Numbered from the stretch's first letter, positions 34,181 through 43,444 are shown. The stretch is DNA of 64,000 nt from Brevinema_A sp051649605 (GCA_051649605.1 JBOFHK010000017.1:124001-188000); one strand, 5' to 3'. The notes: generated from the sequence alone by a model not told the origin. A program made the numbers and translations.

Positions 34181-34975
34181 TTATCGTTTGAGAGCAACTG
34201 CGGAACCAAGCATGTTATCACTTGTCTGAATAGCACGAGAATTAAATTCATAGGCTCTTTGTGCAACAATCATATCAACCATTTCGGTGATTGCTGAGAC
34301 GTTAGACATTTCTAAGAAACTTTGTCTTAATGCTCCAAATCCCTGATCGGCTGGAGTACCTTCTACAGATAATCCCGATGCAGGGCTTTCTTTAACGAGA
34401 TTCTCTCCAAGATTCATAAGACCTGCAGGATTAATAAATCGTCTTAGGGTAATATTTCCAATTTCTCTAGGGTCTTGTTCTCCAGCGACTTTGACGCTAA
34501 CGTCCCCCATTGGGGTAATTACCAAAGAAGAAATTTCAAAATTATCAGGTAGTTGAAGGCGGGGTAAAAGATAATAGCCTTGAGAAGTTACAATATTACG
34601 ATTAGCATCAATTTTGAATGTGCCATCTCTTGTATATGCAGTAGTACTATCAGGCATTTCTACGGCAAAGAAACCTTCATCTTCGATAGCAATATCTAAG
34701 ACATTCCCTGTTTGTTGGAGGCTACCTTGGGTATAAAATTTTTGAGTTCCAGAGACTTTTACCCCTAACCCTGTTTGAATACCAATAGGATGTTGGGTTA
34801 CTTCTGAAGAAGGAGTCCCTGCAAGACGCTGGGTTTGGTATAAGAGATCTTCAAACTCTGGTCTTGTCCGTTTGAATCCTGTAGTATTAATGTTGGCAAG
34901 GTTATTGGAAATAGTATCAATGTGAAATTGCTCTCCGACCATTCCCGAAGCAGCTGTCCATAAAGAACGCATCAT
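34181..34975 (-). CDS. flgG: Flagellar distal rod protein FlgG
   Basis: Forms the distal rod that turns with the periplasmic flagellum. The 264-residue product has MMRSLWTAASGM with ISNNLANINTTGFKR, the FAVEMPDS domain and a C-terminal EMVDMIVAQRAYEFNSRAIQTSD, the FlgG signature. The start at 34975 was chosen from GGAGG spacing (seven bases). A sigma-28-like promoter lies upstream. Confidence 0.94.
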   Translation of the reverse strand: MMRSLWTAASGMVGEQFHIDTISNNLANINTTGFKRTRPEFEDLLYQTQRLAGTPSSEVTQHPIGIQTGLGVKVSGTQKFYTQGSLQQTGNVLDIAIEDEGFFAVEMPDSTTAYTRDGTFKIDANRNIVTSQGYYLLPRLQLPDNFEISSLVITPMGDVSVKVAGEQDPREIGNITLRRFINPAGLMNLGENLVKESPASGLSVEGTPADQGFGALRQSFLEMSNVSAITEMVDMIVAQRAYEFNSRAIQTSDNMLGSAVALKR

Positions 34976-35027
34976 AATCATCCCTCCTAGTAGAGTCCTT
35001 CTCTTTCAAAATAAACTCTCTCTATAA

Positions 35028-35054
35028 ATATCGGAAGAGATTGATTTTTCTTTA
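35028..35054 (-). promoter_or_regulatory. Sigma-28 (FliA)-type promoter of flgG
   Basis: Minus strand TAAA (35054-35051), exactly 15 bases, TCCGATAT (35035-35028), against the consensus TAAA-N15-GCCGATAA (6 of 8 in the -10). Predicted leader is about 50 bases. Confidence 0.68.
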
Positions 35055-35141
35055 GAAAAATGCGAGACGAAGTCGACCAATTGTTCTTATCCAGCAGAGC
35101 TGTGATAGGTAATTTATCTTTATTTCTCTGGAATAGGCTGA

Positions 35142-35170
35142 TTGTTTTTTTTACGATATTGTAGTATAAT
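35142..35170 (+). promoter_or_regulatory. Promoter for the hypothetical-DUF721-tilS-hpt-ftsH run
   Basis: TTGTTT (35142-35147), 17-base spacer, TATAAT (35165-35170). Confidence 0.6.
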
Positions 35171-35207
35171 TTAAACAGATTGTTTCAGAAAAAAGAGGGG
35201 GAATTTG

Positions 35208-35549
35208 ATGTCTACCTTAGAAGAAATTAAACTTATTATTCTTCAGATTGTACAAGAGACGGATGTCCGTAAGCCTGATCTTTTTTGTTCGCGAGAACTT
35301 TTTTTAGAACTTCTAAAAAGATCAGATTGTCAACCTCACCCTCTCCAAAAAGATACGGTTGTTATGCTCCCTAATGTTTATTGGACGCAAAATCTTTCTT
35401 TATCGATGCCTAACATTATAGCGCATACGCACCGAGGGGTTTTAATTTTACAATACTTGGAGCTTATTGCTAATTTTATTATTAAAGAACATGGATCTAT
35501 TATCCATGTACAAAATGTTGTTAAAGACCTAATAAATAAACGAAAATAA
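35208..35549 (+). CDS. Small hypothetical protein
   Basis: 113 residues from ATG at 35208, with AGAGGGGG upstream; a TTG one codon earlier is less likely. Alpha-helical N-terminus (STLEEIKLIILQIVQET) and a central LPNVYWTQNLSLSMPN segment. No signal peptide or membrane helix. I do not recognise it. It precedes DUF721 in the same direction, so a DNA-metabolism link is possible but unproven. Confidence 0.65.
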   Translation: MSTLEEIKLIILQIVQETDVRKPDLFCSRELFLELLKRSDCQPHPLQKDTVVMLPNVYWTQNLSLSMPNIIAHTHRGVLILQYLELIANFIIKEHGSIIHVQNVVKDLINKRK

Positions 35550-35634
35550 TCTTTTTTATATCGATGAATCTTATCTTGTGTAAAATATTTTATAAATTTT
35601 TTAAGATTGATATTCACATAAGGAATAGTACAAA

Positions 35635-36141
35635 ATGCGATTGAATACATTAAAAAATTTTGTCCACCATATCAAACAAAAAATCCCTCTGAATATAAAA
35701 ATTGTTGCGGAGATTCGTTTGATGTGGGCTGATATTGTTGGTGAGAAATTTTCAGGTTATAGCCAACCTTTTAAGTGTGAATATGTTTCTAAAAAAGATG
35801 AAAAAGGAAGTAATACAGGTGAATTTCATCGTCGTTTATTAGTTTATGTAAAAAATGATATTACTAAAACTGCCATGACGGCATATACTGCTCTTTATTT
35901 AGAAAAAATCCCTAAAAAACACCGTATTCATTCTTTACGTTTTCAATATACAGGTGTTCCTTTAATTTCTATAGAAACTCTCTCCCGTCCACAAGCTCCT
36001 ATTTATTGGATTTCTGAGGAAGAAAAACAAAATCTTGTTCATAAGGTAAGAGAGTTAACCTTGTCTCCTGACCTTGAAAAAACAATGATTGATTATTTAA
36101 TTGTTTGCTGGCATCAAAAAAATAGGGATAATAAGGTATGA
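35635..36141 (+). CDS. DUF721 (DciA-like) protein
   Basis: 168 residues with an N-terminal helix, then the conserved RLMWADIVGEKFSGYSQPF block and the beta element RRLLVYVKND of DUF721. DciA members load the replicative helicase in many bacteria that lack DnaC/DnaI. The C-terminal 60 residues are unfamiliar. The stop overlaps the tilS start (ATGA). Confidence 0.72.
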   Translation: MRLNTLKNFVHHIKQKIPLNIKIVAEIRLMWADIVGEKFSGYSQPFKCEYVSKKDEKGSNTGEFHRRLLVYVKNDITKTAMTAYTALYLEKIPKKHRIHSLRFQYTGVPLISIETLSRPQAPIYWISEEEKQNLVHKVRELTLSPDLEKTMIDYLIVCWHQKNRDNKV

Positions 36142-37472
36142 TAGAATATCAAGACAATTTTTTTCATCATTTATCAGAGTTTTTTGATCAATATTCTTTA
36201 TCGTACCCTAATATTGCTGTGGCGGTATCAGGGGGGAGTGATTCAATATTTTTAATGCACACCTGTGCTAGAATTTCACAAAATATTGTTGTACTTCATG
36301 TCAATCACCAAACACGTCCTGAGTGCCAGAAAGAAGCTACTTTTATTCAAGATCAATGTCAACAGTTAGGGCTTTCTTTTGTCGAACTGAAAGCTGAAAA
36401 TCTTTTTTTAGCAATGCCTAATTTTGAAGATCAAGCACGTCGAGAACGCTATCGTCTTTTTTTAGAGTATGGGAATCAATTCCAACTCACCCATATTTTA
36501 ACTGCTCATCATCAAAATGATGTTGTAGAAACAGTGTTACTAAAATTATTTCGTGCTTCTCCTAGTATGTTTATTCCTTCTTTCCGTCTCTTAGACAATC
36601 AATACAAAATTCAATTATTCCGACCGATGTTGGGGCTTTCCCAATTATTTATCAAATCTTATTTATTAGAGCAAGGCTTATTATTTATTACCGACTCGTC
36701 TAATAATGATACGAAATATCTAAGAAATTATCTTCGTATAGATATTCTACCGTTATTAAAAAATAAGATAGCAAGCTTCGATCAAAAAATCATTTCGTTC
36801 GCTCAACAGAGACAAGAAGAAAGCGATTTTTTGATGGAGTATATCAAACAAAGAGAACAAGCTTTGTTTTCTGGTTTAAGTTCTGATGTTAACGAATTTT
36901 TACGAGAACATCCTATTATCCAACAGGGTATTTTGAGAAATAAGATTCGTACTTTTACGTATAAAGAAATTTCTCGAAAACAGTTACGAGATATGATTAC
37001 AAAAATTAGAGAGAGTCATTCGGGGATTCTATTTCAAGATGATAAAATTGAATTAATTAAAGAACATGAGAAAATTAAATTTATTTCTAAAAATGAGAAA
37101 GAAAATCTTGAAAAAAATGTATTAATCATTCATAATAAAAAGATATATTCCGAATTTTCAGATTGGAAAATTTGTTTTGGTGATGGCTTACGTTTTGATC
37201 GAGAAACGGATACAATTTATTTGCGATCTGTAGCTTCCGACGATCGAATTGCTTGGAATATTGGATCAAAAAAAGTTAGTCGATTATTGGCAGATAAAAA
37301 AACACCAAAATCAGAACAAGCTTATGTCATTATTAAAAATAGTGAGATTGTAGGACTGTTAAGTACAAAAATCACTTATATTATTCCTCAACAGAGGGAT
37401 AAAAATCATGGATTATTGATAAAATCCACCAAGGGAAGGGAATATGAAAAAAATAGAAGTATTATTTTCTAA
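36138..37472 (+). CDS. tilS: tRNA(Ile)-lysidine synthase
   Basis: Modifies C34 of tRNA-Ile(CAU) to lysidine so that it reads AUA. The 444-residue product has the PP-loop AVSGGSDS (29-36), the LTAHHQNDVVET motif and the SNNDTKYLRNYLR segment, plus a C-terminal TilS domain. Overlaps hpt by 29 bases, in the widespread tilS-hpt-ftsH order. Confidence 0.96.
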   Translation: MIEYQDNFFHHLSEFFDQYSLSYPNIAVAVSGGSDSIFLMHTCARISQNIVVLHVNHQTRPECQKEATFIQDQCQQLGLSFVELKAENLFLAMPNFEDQARRERYRLFLEYGNQFQLTHILTAHHQNDVVETVLLKLFRASPSMFIPSFRLLDNQYKIQLFRPMLGLSQLFIKSYLLEQGLLFITDSSNNDTKYLRNYLRIDILPLLKNKIASFDQKIISFAQQRQEESDFLMEYIKQREQALFSGLSSDVNEFLREHPIIQQGILRNKIRTFTYKEISRKQLRDMITKIRESHSGILFQDDKIELIKEHEKIKFISKNEKENLEKNVLIIHNKKIYSEFSDWKICFGDGLRFDRETDTIYLRSVASDDRIAWNIGSKKVSRLLADKKTPKSEQAYVIIKNSEIVGLLSTKITYIIPQQRDKNHGLLIKSTKGREYEKNRSIIF

Positions 37473-37959
37473 AGAACAGATTGCCGTTCGGGTACAAGAA
37501 ATTGCTCAAGAAATCAATCAATATATTGGTGATGATGAGGCGGTTATTATTGCCAATCTTAAGGGAGCAGTTCACTTTTATTCAGATTTATTCCGATGTC
37601 TTACAGGTAAGGTGAAGATGGATTTTATAGAAACACAAAGTTATTTTAATAATAAAAGTTCAGGACATGTGAAAATTATAAGAGATTTATCCGAAGATAT
37701 AGAAGGTAAAAAAATTGTTATTGTAGAAGATATTTTAGATACAGGTCTAACTTTTGAACATATTTTAAAACATATTCGTTATTTTCATAAACCATTGGAT
37801 TGTAAGATCTGTGTTCTTTTGGATAAAACAGAAAATCGAAAAGTGATGATTATGCCAGATTGGGTAGGTTTTGAAATTACTAATTACTATGTTTTGGGAT
37901 ATGGACTAGATGACGACCAATACTATAGAAATCTTCCCTATATAGGTCATTGGGTATAA
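37444..37959 (+). CDS. hpt: Hypoxanthine phosphoribosyltransferase
   Basis: Purine salvage enzyme converting hypoxanthine or guanine plus PRPP to the nucleotide. The 171 residues have the PRPP loop VIVEDILDTGLT (about 92-103), the ANLKGAVHF segment and YVLGYGLDDDQYYRNLPYIG at the C-terminus. Probably works with the purine phosphorylase at 63680 and the PRPP from prs. Confidence 0.95.
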   Translation: MKKIEVLFSKEQIAVRVQEIAQEINQYIGDDEAVIIANLKGAVHFYSDLFRCLTGKVKMDFIETQSYFNNKSSGHVKIIRDLSEDIEGKKIVIVEDILDTGLTFEHILKHIRYFHKPLDCKICVLLDKTENRKVMIMPDWVGFEITNYYVLGYGLDDDQYYRNLPYIGHWV

Positions 37960-38003
37960 AAATATTATATTAAAAAAGAAAACTCCATAAACAAGGAAAA
38001 ATG

Positions 38004-39941
38004 ATGGGTAGAAAAAAAACAAAAAAACCTCAAGGGAATCAAGGAATCACAATAGGAATTTTTCTGTTGATTACTTTAGGTTTATTTATGATATGGTCAA
38101 GATTTGATCCTCCAGCTACAGTAGTAGAATACTCCAAATTTTTTAATATGTTACAACAAGGTCAAATTCAATCTCTTTCTATACAAGGTCAAAAAATAGA
38201 AGGGATTATCATGGGTACAGACCCAAGTAGTTTTGTTACTATTATTCCTATGAATGATCCAGAACTTCTTCCTTTATTGAGGGAGCAGAACGTCTTAACT
38301 GAAGGAAAAATTGTCCAAAACTCTGGTGCGAATAATTCTTTTTGGTGGATTTTAATTATTACCGCTGGGGTATTAATGCTTTGGTCAGCTTTCTCCAAAG
38401 GCGGTGGTGGTGGTGGCCCAGGTCAGGCGATGAATTTCGGAAAAACAAAAGCCCGTTTACATGATGAGACAGGAGAGAAAAAACTCTTCAAAGATGTTGC
38501 TGGAGCAAATGAAGCGAAAGAAGATCTTGAAGAAGTAGTGGAATTTTTGAAACATCCTAAAAAATTCTTAGATTTAGGGGCAAAAATCCCTAAAGGGGTT
38601 TTATTAGTTGGCCCTCCTGGAACAGGAAAAACATTGTTAGCAAAAGCTGTTGCTGGTGAAGCAAATGTTCCATTTTTTAGCGTTTCTGGATCAGAATTTG
38701 TTGAAATGTTTGTCGGTGTTGGTGCTTCTCGTGTGAGAGATCTTTTTGCTAATGGACGTAAAAAAGCTCCTGCTATTATTTTTATTGATGAGCTTGATGC
38801 TGTTGGTCGTGCAAGAGGCGCAGGTTGGGGTGGTTCTCATGATGAAAGAGAGCAGACTTTGAATCAGATCTTGGTGGAAATGGATGGTTTTGATTCGTCA
38901 GAAGGTTTGATTATTATTGCAGCGACTAATCGCCCTGACATTTTAGATCCTGCTTTAAAAAGACCAGGACGTTTTGATCGGCAGGTTGTTGTTGATCGTC
39001 CCGATGTAAAGGCTCGAGAAGCGATTTTAGAAGTACATTCTCGTAAGAAAAAACTTGCCTCCGATGTTAATTTAGAAGTTATTGCAAAAGGGACTCCAGG
39101 ATTTACTGGAGCTGACCTAGAAAATCTCACCAATGAAGCAGCTTTAAAAGCAGGAAGAGATAATAGAAAAGAAATTTCTAATTCAGATTTTGAGTTTGCT
39201 AAAGATAAAGTCATGATGGGGGCGGAACGGCGTTCTATGGTGATGACCGATGAAGATAAACTTACTACAGCATATCATGAAGCAGGACATGCGGTCTCTG
39301 GTCATTTTCTCCTTTTGGTGGATCCTGTCCATAAGGTTACGATTATTCCGAGAGGACAAGCGTTAGGGGTAACTTTTTTCCTTCCACAAAATGATCGCTA
39401 TTCTTACATCAAGAAAAAAGTAGAAGAAAATATCATCATGGCCTTAAGTGGTCGTGCTGCTGAAGAAATCATGTTTGGAAAAGAATATATTTCTGCTGGT
39501 GCTCGCGGAGATATAGAACATGTTACTAAATATGCTCGTTCTATGGTATGTGAGTGGGGAATGAGTGATTTACTTGGTCCTGTGCAGTATGGCGAAAGTG
39601 ATGGCCCTGTATTTTTAGCGAAAGATATCTCTAGCCGTAAAACCTACTCCGAAAAAACCCATGAAGAAATTGATTCCGAAATCAAAAAAATTATTATAGT
39701 TGGCTATGAGAGAGCTTTAGAATTACTACGCCAACACCAAGATCAACTAATTGATCTTGCAGAAGTTTTATTAGAAAAAGAAACAATCTCTTCTGATGAA
39801 GTTTCACAGATTTTGGGTATCGTGGATCGCCCAAGATTTCCTGTATTGGATGATTTCCGCAAACGTCATCCTGCACGGATTGTAGTACCTGTTGAACAAA
39901 ATTTAGAAGAAAATTCTGAAATTCCAACAGATCAAGAATAA
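38004..39941 (+). CDS. ftsH: ATP-dependent zinc metalloprotease FtsH
   Basis: Membrane-anchored AAA+ protease that degrades misfolded membrane and some regulatory proteins. Two membrane helices (about 16-33 and 113-130), Walker A GPPGTGKT (about 203-210), Walker B IIFIDELDAVGR, SRH TNRPDILDPALKRPGRFDR, and zinc site HEAGH near 425-429. Two tandem ATGs; the second, at 38004, is seven bases from AAGGA. Total 645 residues. Confidence 0.96.
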   Translation: MGRKKTKKPQGNQGITIGIFLLITLGLFMIWSRFDPPATVVEYSKFFNMLQQGQIQSLSIQGQKIEGIIMGTDPSSFVTIIPMNDPELLPLLREQNVLTEGKIVQNSGANNSFWWILIITAGVLMLWSAFSKGGGGGGPGQAMNFGKTKARLHDETGEKKLFKDVAGANEAKEDLEEVVEFLKHPKKFLDLGAKIPKGVLLVGPPGTGKTLLAKAVAGEANVPFFSVSGSEFVEMFVGVGASRVRDLFANGRKKAPAIIFIDELDAVGRARGAGWGGSHDEREQTLNQILVEMDGFDSSEGLIIIAATNRPDILDPALKRPGRFDRQVVVDRPDVKAREAILEVHSRKKKLASDVNLEVIAKGTPGFTGADLENLTNEAALKAGRDNRKEISNSDFEFAKDKVMMGAERRSMVMTDEDKLTTAYHEAGHAVSGHFLLLVDPVHKVTIIPRGQALGVTFFLPQNDRYSYIKKKVEENIIMALSGRAAEEIMFGKEYISAGARGDIEHVTKYARSMVCEWGMSDLLGPVQYGESDGPVFLAKDISSRKTYSEKTHEEIDSEIKKIIIVGYERALELLRQHQDQLIDLAEVLLEKETISSDEVSQILGIVDRPRFPVLDDFRKRHPARIVVPVEQNLEENSEIPTDQE

Positions 39942-39962
39942 ATACTCTAAAAATTTTAGTCA

Positions 39963-39995
39963 AAATAAGCCCCCAAAATCTTGGGGGCTTATTTA
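39963..39995. terminator. Terminator after ftsH
   Basis: A 14-bp GC-rich stem (39963-39976 with 39981-39994) with 4-base loop and short T runs. A-rich on the left as well, so it may also serve the convergent lipoprotein gene. Confidence 0.87.
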
Positions 39996-40033
39996 TTATC
40001 TATTTGAGAAAACTCTATAAACCCCGTTTGAGA

Positions 40034-40723
40034 TTATTTTTTTGTATAGATCACAGCGTTTCTAAGCTCTTCTTCTACAGAATTGTAGATTTTATATTCT
40101 TTTCCTTTTACAAAATCAATCTCAATAAAACTACGTTTTTTATCGGTCTCTTTCACGAGAAAGTATTTTGGCTTTAAGTCTTCTGGTTTTATCGCTTTCC
40201 AAATGGGCGTTAAAGCGCTCCACTGCTTACCTATTGAAAGAGGTAGGGTGTAAATTTGCGTATATCGTTCATCGATTAGTTCTTTAGTAACGTCTTGAAT
40301 ACCATGTTTGATGATGAATGATAAGATTGTAAATATACTCCCTTCGATGGCAATTTTTTTTGTGAGAATGGAGTTGGCACTCATAATAGTTAAGCATGTA
40401 TAGTTATTATTATCGAAGAAGTAGTTATAAACAGTTTTGTTTCTTGGGTCTTTGATAATTAATTCCCACTGGGTGAATCCTCTGACCGATTCAACTTGGT
40501 TGAGAGCATCTTTGAGACCTGTATCCAAAATATAATCACCCGTACCAACTACCCCATCAGGTAGGGTAATAATTTCATTAGTTATTCCGCCTCCATTTGT
40601 GCCTCCTCCATTTGTTCCACCACCTGGTAGTGTTATGTCGTCATCCTTATGATCTCTATCAGAAGTTGTGGAGCAAGCTTCTAGCAGGCATAATATGCTT
40701 ACTATTAATATTAATTTTTTCAT
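40034..40723 (-). CDS. Paralogous lipoprotein, second block
   Basis: 229 residues from 40723, where AAAAGGAGG precedes ATG; an earlier in-frame ATG adds 30 residues and would bury the signal peptide. Signal peptide MKKLILIVSILCLLEAC, a TNGGG repeat linker, the family box LPDGVVGTGDYILDTGLKDAL and RGFTQWEL. Body ends ELRNAVIYTKK. Closer to the 41193 gene than to the first block. Confidence 0.85.
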   Translation of the reverse strand: MKKLILIVSILCLLEACSTTSDRDHKDDDITLPGGGTNGGGTNGGGITNEIITLPDGVVGTGDYILDTGLKDALNQVESVRGFTQWELIIKDPRNKTVYNYFFDNNNYTCLTIMSANSILTKKIAIEGSIFTILSFIIKHGIQDVTKELIDERYTQIYTLPLSIGKQWSALTPIWKAIKPEDLKPKYFLVKETDKKRSFIEIDFVKGKEYKIYNSVEEELRNAVIYTKK

Positions 40724-40784
40724 AAAAATCCTCCTTTTTATAGAATATATTGATCTGTCCTTTTGAATATTCTTATCCCTATTA

Positions 40785-40813
40785 AGGATAATAAAATAAT
40801 AATTGTTTGGCAA
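40785..40813 (-). promoter_or_regulatory. Possible promoter of lipoprotein gene at 40034-40723
   Basis: Minus strand TTGCCA (40813-40808), 17-base spacer, TATCCT (40790-40785). Weaker than those of the first block. Confidence 0.5.
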
Positions 40814-40958
40814 GAGTTTGTTTTCTTAGTAAAAGTTACTATATTTTTAGTGCACAGTGATTCTATGGTCTTTTCCTATTAAGTCAATCAATTTTATAAA
40901 CCTTAGATTCTGACTATTGTTGTTTCCTTGAAGGATACTTATTATTAATTATGATCTA

Positions 40959-41085
40959 TTATTTTTTTGTGAGATCGCGATAATTGTTTCTTCTTCTAAA
41001 AAATTAGCTTAAGTTTCTCTTTAAGATCTTCATCTAAAATAGGATTATCAATACTAAATACACTATTGGAGGGGTAGGACTAAGT
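40959..41085 (-). pseudogene. Internal-deletion remnant of a lipoprotein gene
   Basis: Read on the minus strand, 41075-41008 gives SNSVFSIDNPILDEDLKEKL, matching the family box (TGDPILDEGLKEAL). Soon after it, GCGATCTCACAAAAAAATAA (40978-40959) matches the last codons of the 40034-40723 gene (GTGATCTATACAAAAAAATAA without the middle bases). The roughly 450-base body between them is missing, so the copy was removed by an internal deletion. This explains most of the 470-base gap. Confidence 0.75.
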
Positions 41086-41149
41086 AGCTGGAATAAAATT
41101 CTTATATATCAATAAGGTGATGATTATTTATTTGGAGATATAGTTTATG

Positions 41150-41181
41150 AATATTCCTTCTACGATCGTAGAAGGAATATT
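41150..41181. repeat. Perfect 32-bp palindrome after lipoprotein gene
   Basis: A spacer-less 32-base palindrome 11 bases beyond the stop of the gene at 41193. On the minus strand no T tract follows, so it is at best a weak terminator; it may protect the 3' end. Confidence 0.6.
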
Positions 41182-41192
41182 TTATTTGGAAA

Positions 41193-41873
41193 TTATTTTT
41201 TCGTGTAGAGTAGAGCTTTTTGGAGTTCTTCGCCTACGGAGCCTGTAAGTTTATATTCTGTCCCTTTAACGAGATTGATTTCTATAATACTCAGAATGGA
41301 ATTAGTTTCTTTAATAAGATAATAATAAGGTTTTAAACTTCCTTGTCCAATATCTTCCCATATAAGTGTTGAAAAGTTCCACTGTTTGCCTTTTGATGGG
41401 GTAAAAGTATAAACTTGGGTATAGTTTTGAGCTGACAGTTCTGTTGTAACATCGTCATTCCCATGCTTTATAGTAAAAGATAATGTTAAAGTGAATGATC
41501 CTTCGATGGCAACTTTCTTTGTGAGAATATTATTAGTACTAGTAAGATTAATAAAAGCGAAAATATTATTAGTAAGGAAGAGTTCACGGACATTTTTATT
41601 TGTTGTATTACTCAGCAATTCCCATTGGGTGAAACCTTTTACAGAAATAACTTGCCCGAGGGTATCTTTAAGACCTGTATCTAAAATATAATCACCCGTA
41701 CTAACGACACCATCAGGTAGAGTAATGACTTCATTCGTACCTCCGTCAGTACCACCACCTCCGTCAGTACCACCACCATCATCAGGTAATGTAGGATTGG
41801 TGTTTTTGTCGGGAGTATTAGAGCAGGCACCTAAAAGACAAAATATACTAAGTATTAGTATGTATTTTTTCAT
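41193..41873 (-). CDS. Paralogous lipoprotein, Gly/Asp/Thr linker
   Basis: 226 residues: signal peptide MKKYILILSIFCLLGAC, PTLPDD, a GGTDGG repeat linker, box LPDGVVSTGDYILDTGLKDTL and KGFTQWELL. Body has YYLIKETNS and ends LQKALLYTKK. AGGAGAA precedes the start. Unknown function; a spacer-borne outer-surface or periplasmic domain is the simplest reading. Confidence 0.85.
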   Translation of the reverse strand: MKKYILILSIFCLLGACSNTPDKNTNPTLPDDGGGTDGGGGTDGGTNEVITLPDGVVSTGDYILDTGLKDTLGQVISVKGFTQWELLSNTTNKNVRELFLTNNIFAFINLTSTNNILTKKVAIEGSFTLTLSFTIKHGNDDVTTELSAQNYTQVYTFTPSKGKQWNFSTLIWEDIGQGSLKPYYYLIKETNSILSIIEINLVKGTEYKLTGSVGEELQKALLYTKK

Positions 41874-41901
41874 AAGAATTCTCCTATTATTTGTTATTTA
41901 T

Positions 41902-41930
41902 AAGATAAAAACAGAAGTGTGAGTTGTCAA
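41902..41930 (-). promoter_or_regulatory. Promoter of lipoprotein gene at 41193-41873
   Basis: Minus strand TTGACA (41930-41925), 17-base spacer, TATCTT (41907-41902). Confidence 0.65.
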
Positions 41931-41993
41931 GGTTTTAGAATAAAACACTATTGAATACTATCATGCAAGATAAGCAGATGACAGCATTTTATT

Positions 41994-42032
41994 TAAAAAA
42001 AATAGACATCTTTATAAAAAAGATGTCTATTT
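41994..42032 (-). terminator. Terminator after the M50 protease gene
   Basis: A 14-bp stem (42000-42013 with 42019-42032), 5-base loop, then a T-rich tract on the minus strand. Confidence 0.88.
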
Positions 42033-42073
42033 TGTGGTTTTGTTTTATGTCTTAGAAGTATTTTTATTAAAAA

Positions 42074-43444
42074 TTATTCTTTAGTTTGTTGAGTTTGAGT
42101 GTTTTCTTTAGCGATATTTTTAATGTCATTAAATAGAACAAAAACGGCTACTGTTAATAACAAAATAATTCCTGCTTGTTCAATTACCGTAATGATTTTT
42201 TCTACAAGAGGATTGTTTTTGAAAATACTTCGTGCAGTATTTAAGATAATATGCCCACCATCTAATCCTGGGAAAGGAAGTAGATTGAATATTGCTAATG
42301 CTAAACTTAGCATAACCATAAACTTAACTAATAAAGCACCATCAAATGTTTTTACAATATCTCCAGTAATAGAAATAATCCTAACAGGGCCAGAAAGATT
42401 TTGTTGGACATTCACTTGTCCAGAGAATAGCTTGACTAAAGAAGCTTTAATTTGTGAGATAATGCTAGTAATGTTTTCTGTAGCCATAGAAAATGCCGAT
42501 CCAAAGGAGCTTGCTTTACGAAGGATTTGTATTTGTTGGGGATATTCTGCTTGAATGCCGATTTGTTGGAGTACGTTATTTTGGATCGAGATGGTATTTG
42601 TTTGTTCATTTCGAACTATGGTAAAACTTAAAGGTTTTCCTTCTTGAACTTTTTCAACGACAGAATGAAAAAATTGAATAGGAGTACTATTGATTGCAAT
42701 AATTTGATCTCCTACTATAAACCCTGCTTGCCGAGCGGGCGAATCGTCTAAGACTTTACTAATGATCGCAGGAGATACTGGTTGAACGCCAATTAAATCA
42801 AGACCTGTTGCAAAATCAGGAATAGTAGTAACGGGAACTTGGTTAGTAAGATTATCACGAACATAATAAACTATTTTTGTTGCTTCTGTAGATGAGGATA
42901 AAGCGACGGGAATATCCATAAAGTGGTTAATAGATTTATCGTTAATTTGAATAATAAAATCTCCACTCCGTAACCCCGCGGTATAAGCTGGGGAATCAAT
43001 GAGCGATTGGTCTTGTGGGGAAACAATTTGTGTTGGGACATAGACTTGATTGGAAAGATGGTATTCTTTAAATCCTATACCAAACATAATGACCATGACA
43101 AGGTAGGCAAAAATAATATTAAAAAGACTACCACCGATAATAGTAAGAAGACGAGCCCAGAGAGGACTGTTCATTAAAGCTCGAGGATCGGGGTCATCAG
43201 CATTCTCTTCGTTACCGAATCCACAAAATCCTCCAAAAGGGAGCCGCCCAATTTGGTAATATGTTTCACCGTACTGAAATCCCCAAATAGATTTGCCCAT
43301 CCCAATCGAAAATACATCAACTCGGACATTACACCATTTTGCCATTAATAAATGTCCCAATTCATGGACTGCAACGAGAATACTTAATACAAGTATCGCA
43401 ATAATAATACCAAAGATATTTAGAAATAATTCTGGATTCAACAT
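42074..43444 (-). CDS. rseP: Site-2 protease RseP/M50 family
   Basis: Intramembrane zinc protease that cleaves membrane anchors such as anti-sigma factors or signal peptides. From 43444 (AAGGAAC upstream) the product is 456 residues. Zinc site VHELGH (HELGH at 27-31) in TM1, two PDZ-like domains (PAYTAGLRSGDFI and PARQAGFIVGDQI) and the third-ligand motif FPGLDGGHI in a C-terminal membrane segment. Confidence 0.93.
   Translation of the reverse strand: MLNPELFLNIFGIIIAILVLSILVAVHELGHLLMAKWCNVRVDVFSIGMGKSIWGFQYGETYYQIGRLPFGGFCGFGNEENADDPDPRALMNSPLWARLLTIIGGSLFNIIFAYLVMVIMFGIGFKEYHLSNQVYVPTQIVSPQDQSLIDSPAYTAGLRSGDFIIQINDKSINHFMDIPVALSSSTEATKIVYYVRDNLTNQVPVTTIPDFATGLDLIGVQPVSPAIISKVLDDSPARQAGFIVGDQIIAINSTPIQFFHSVVEKVQEGKPLSFTIVRNEQTNTISIQNNVLQQIGIQAEYPQQIQILRKASSFGSAFSMATENITSIISQIKASLVKLFSGQVNVQQNLSGPVRIISITGDIVKTFDGALLVKFMVMLSLALAIFNLLPFPGLDGGHIILNTARSIFKNNPLVEKIITVIEQAGIILLLTVAVFVLFNDIKNIAKENTQTQQTKE

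Noticed and set aside
41150..41181. Palindrome as terminator of the lipoprotein gene at 41193
   Set aside because: No T tract on the minus strand. Recorded as a repeat only.
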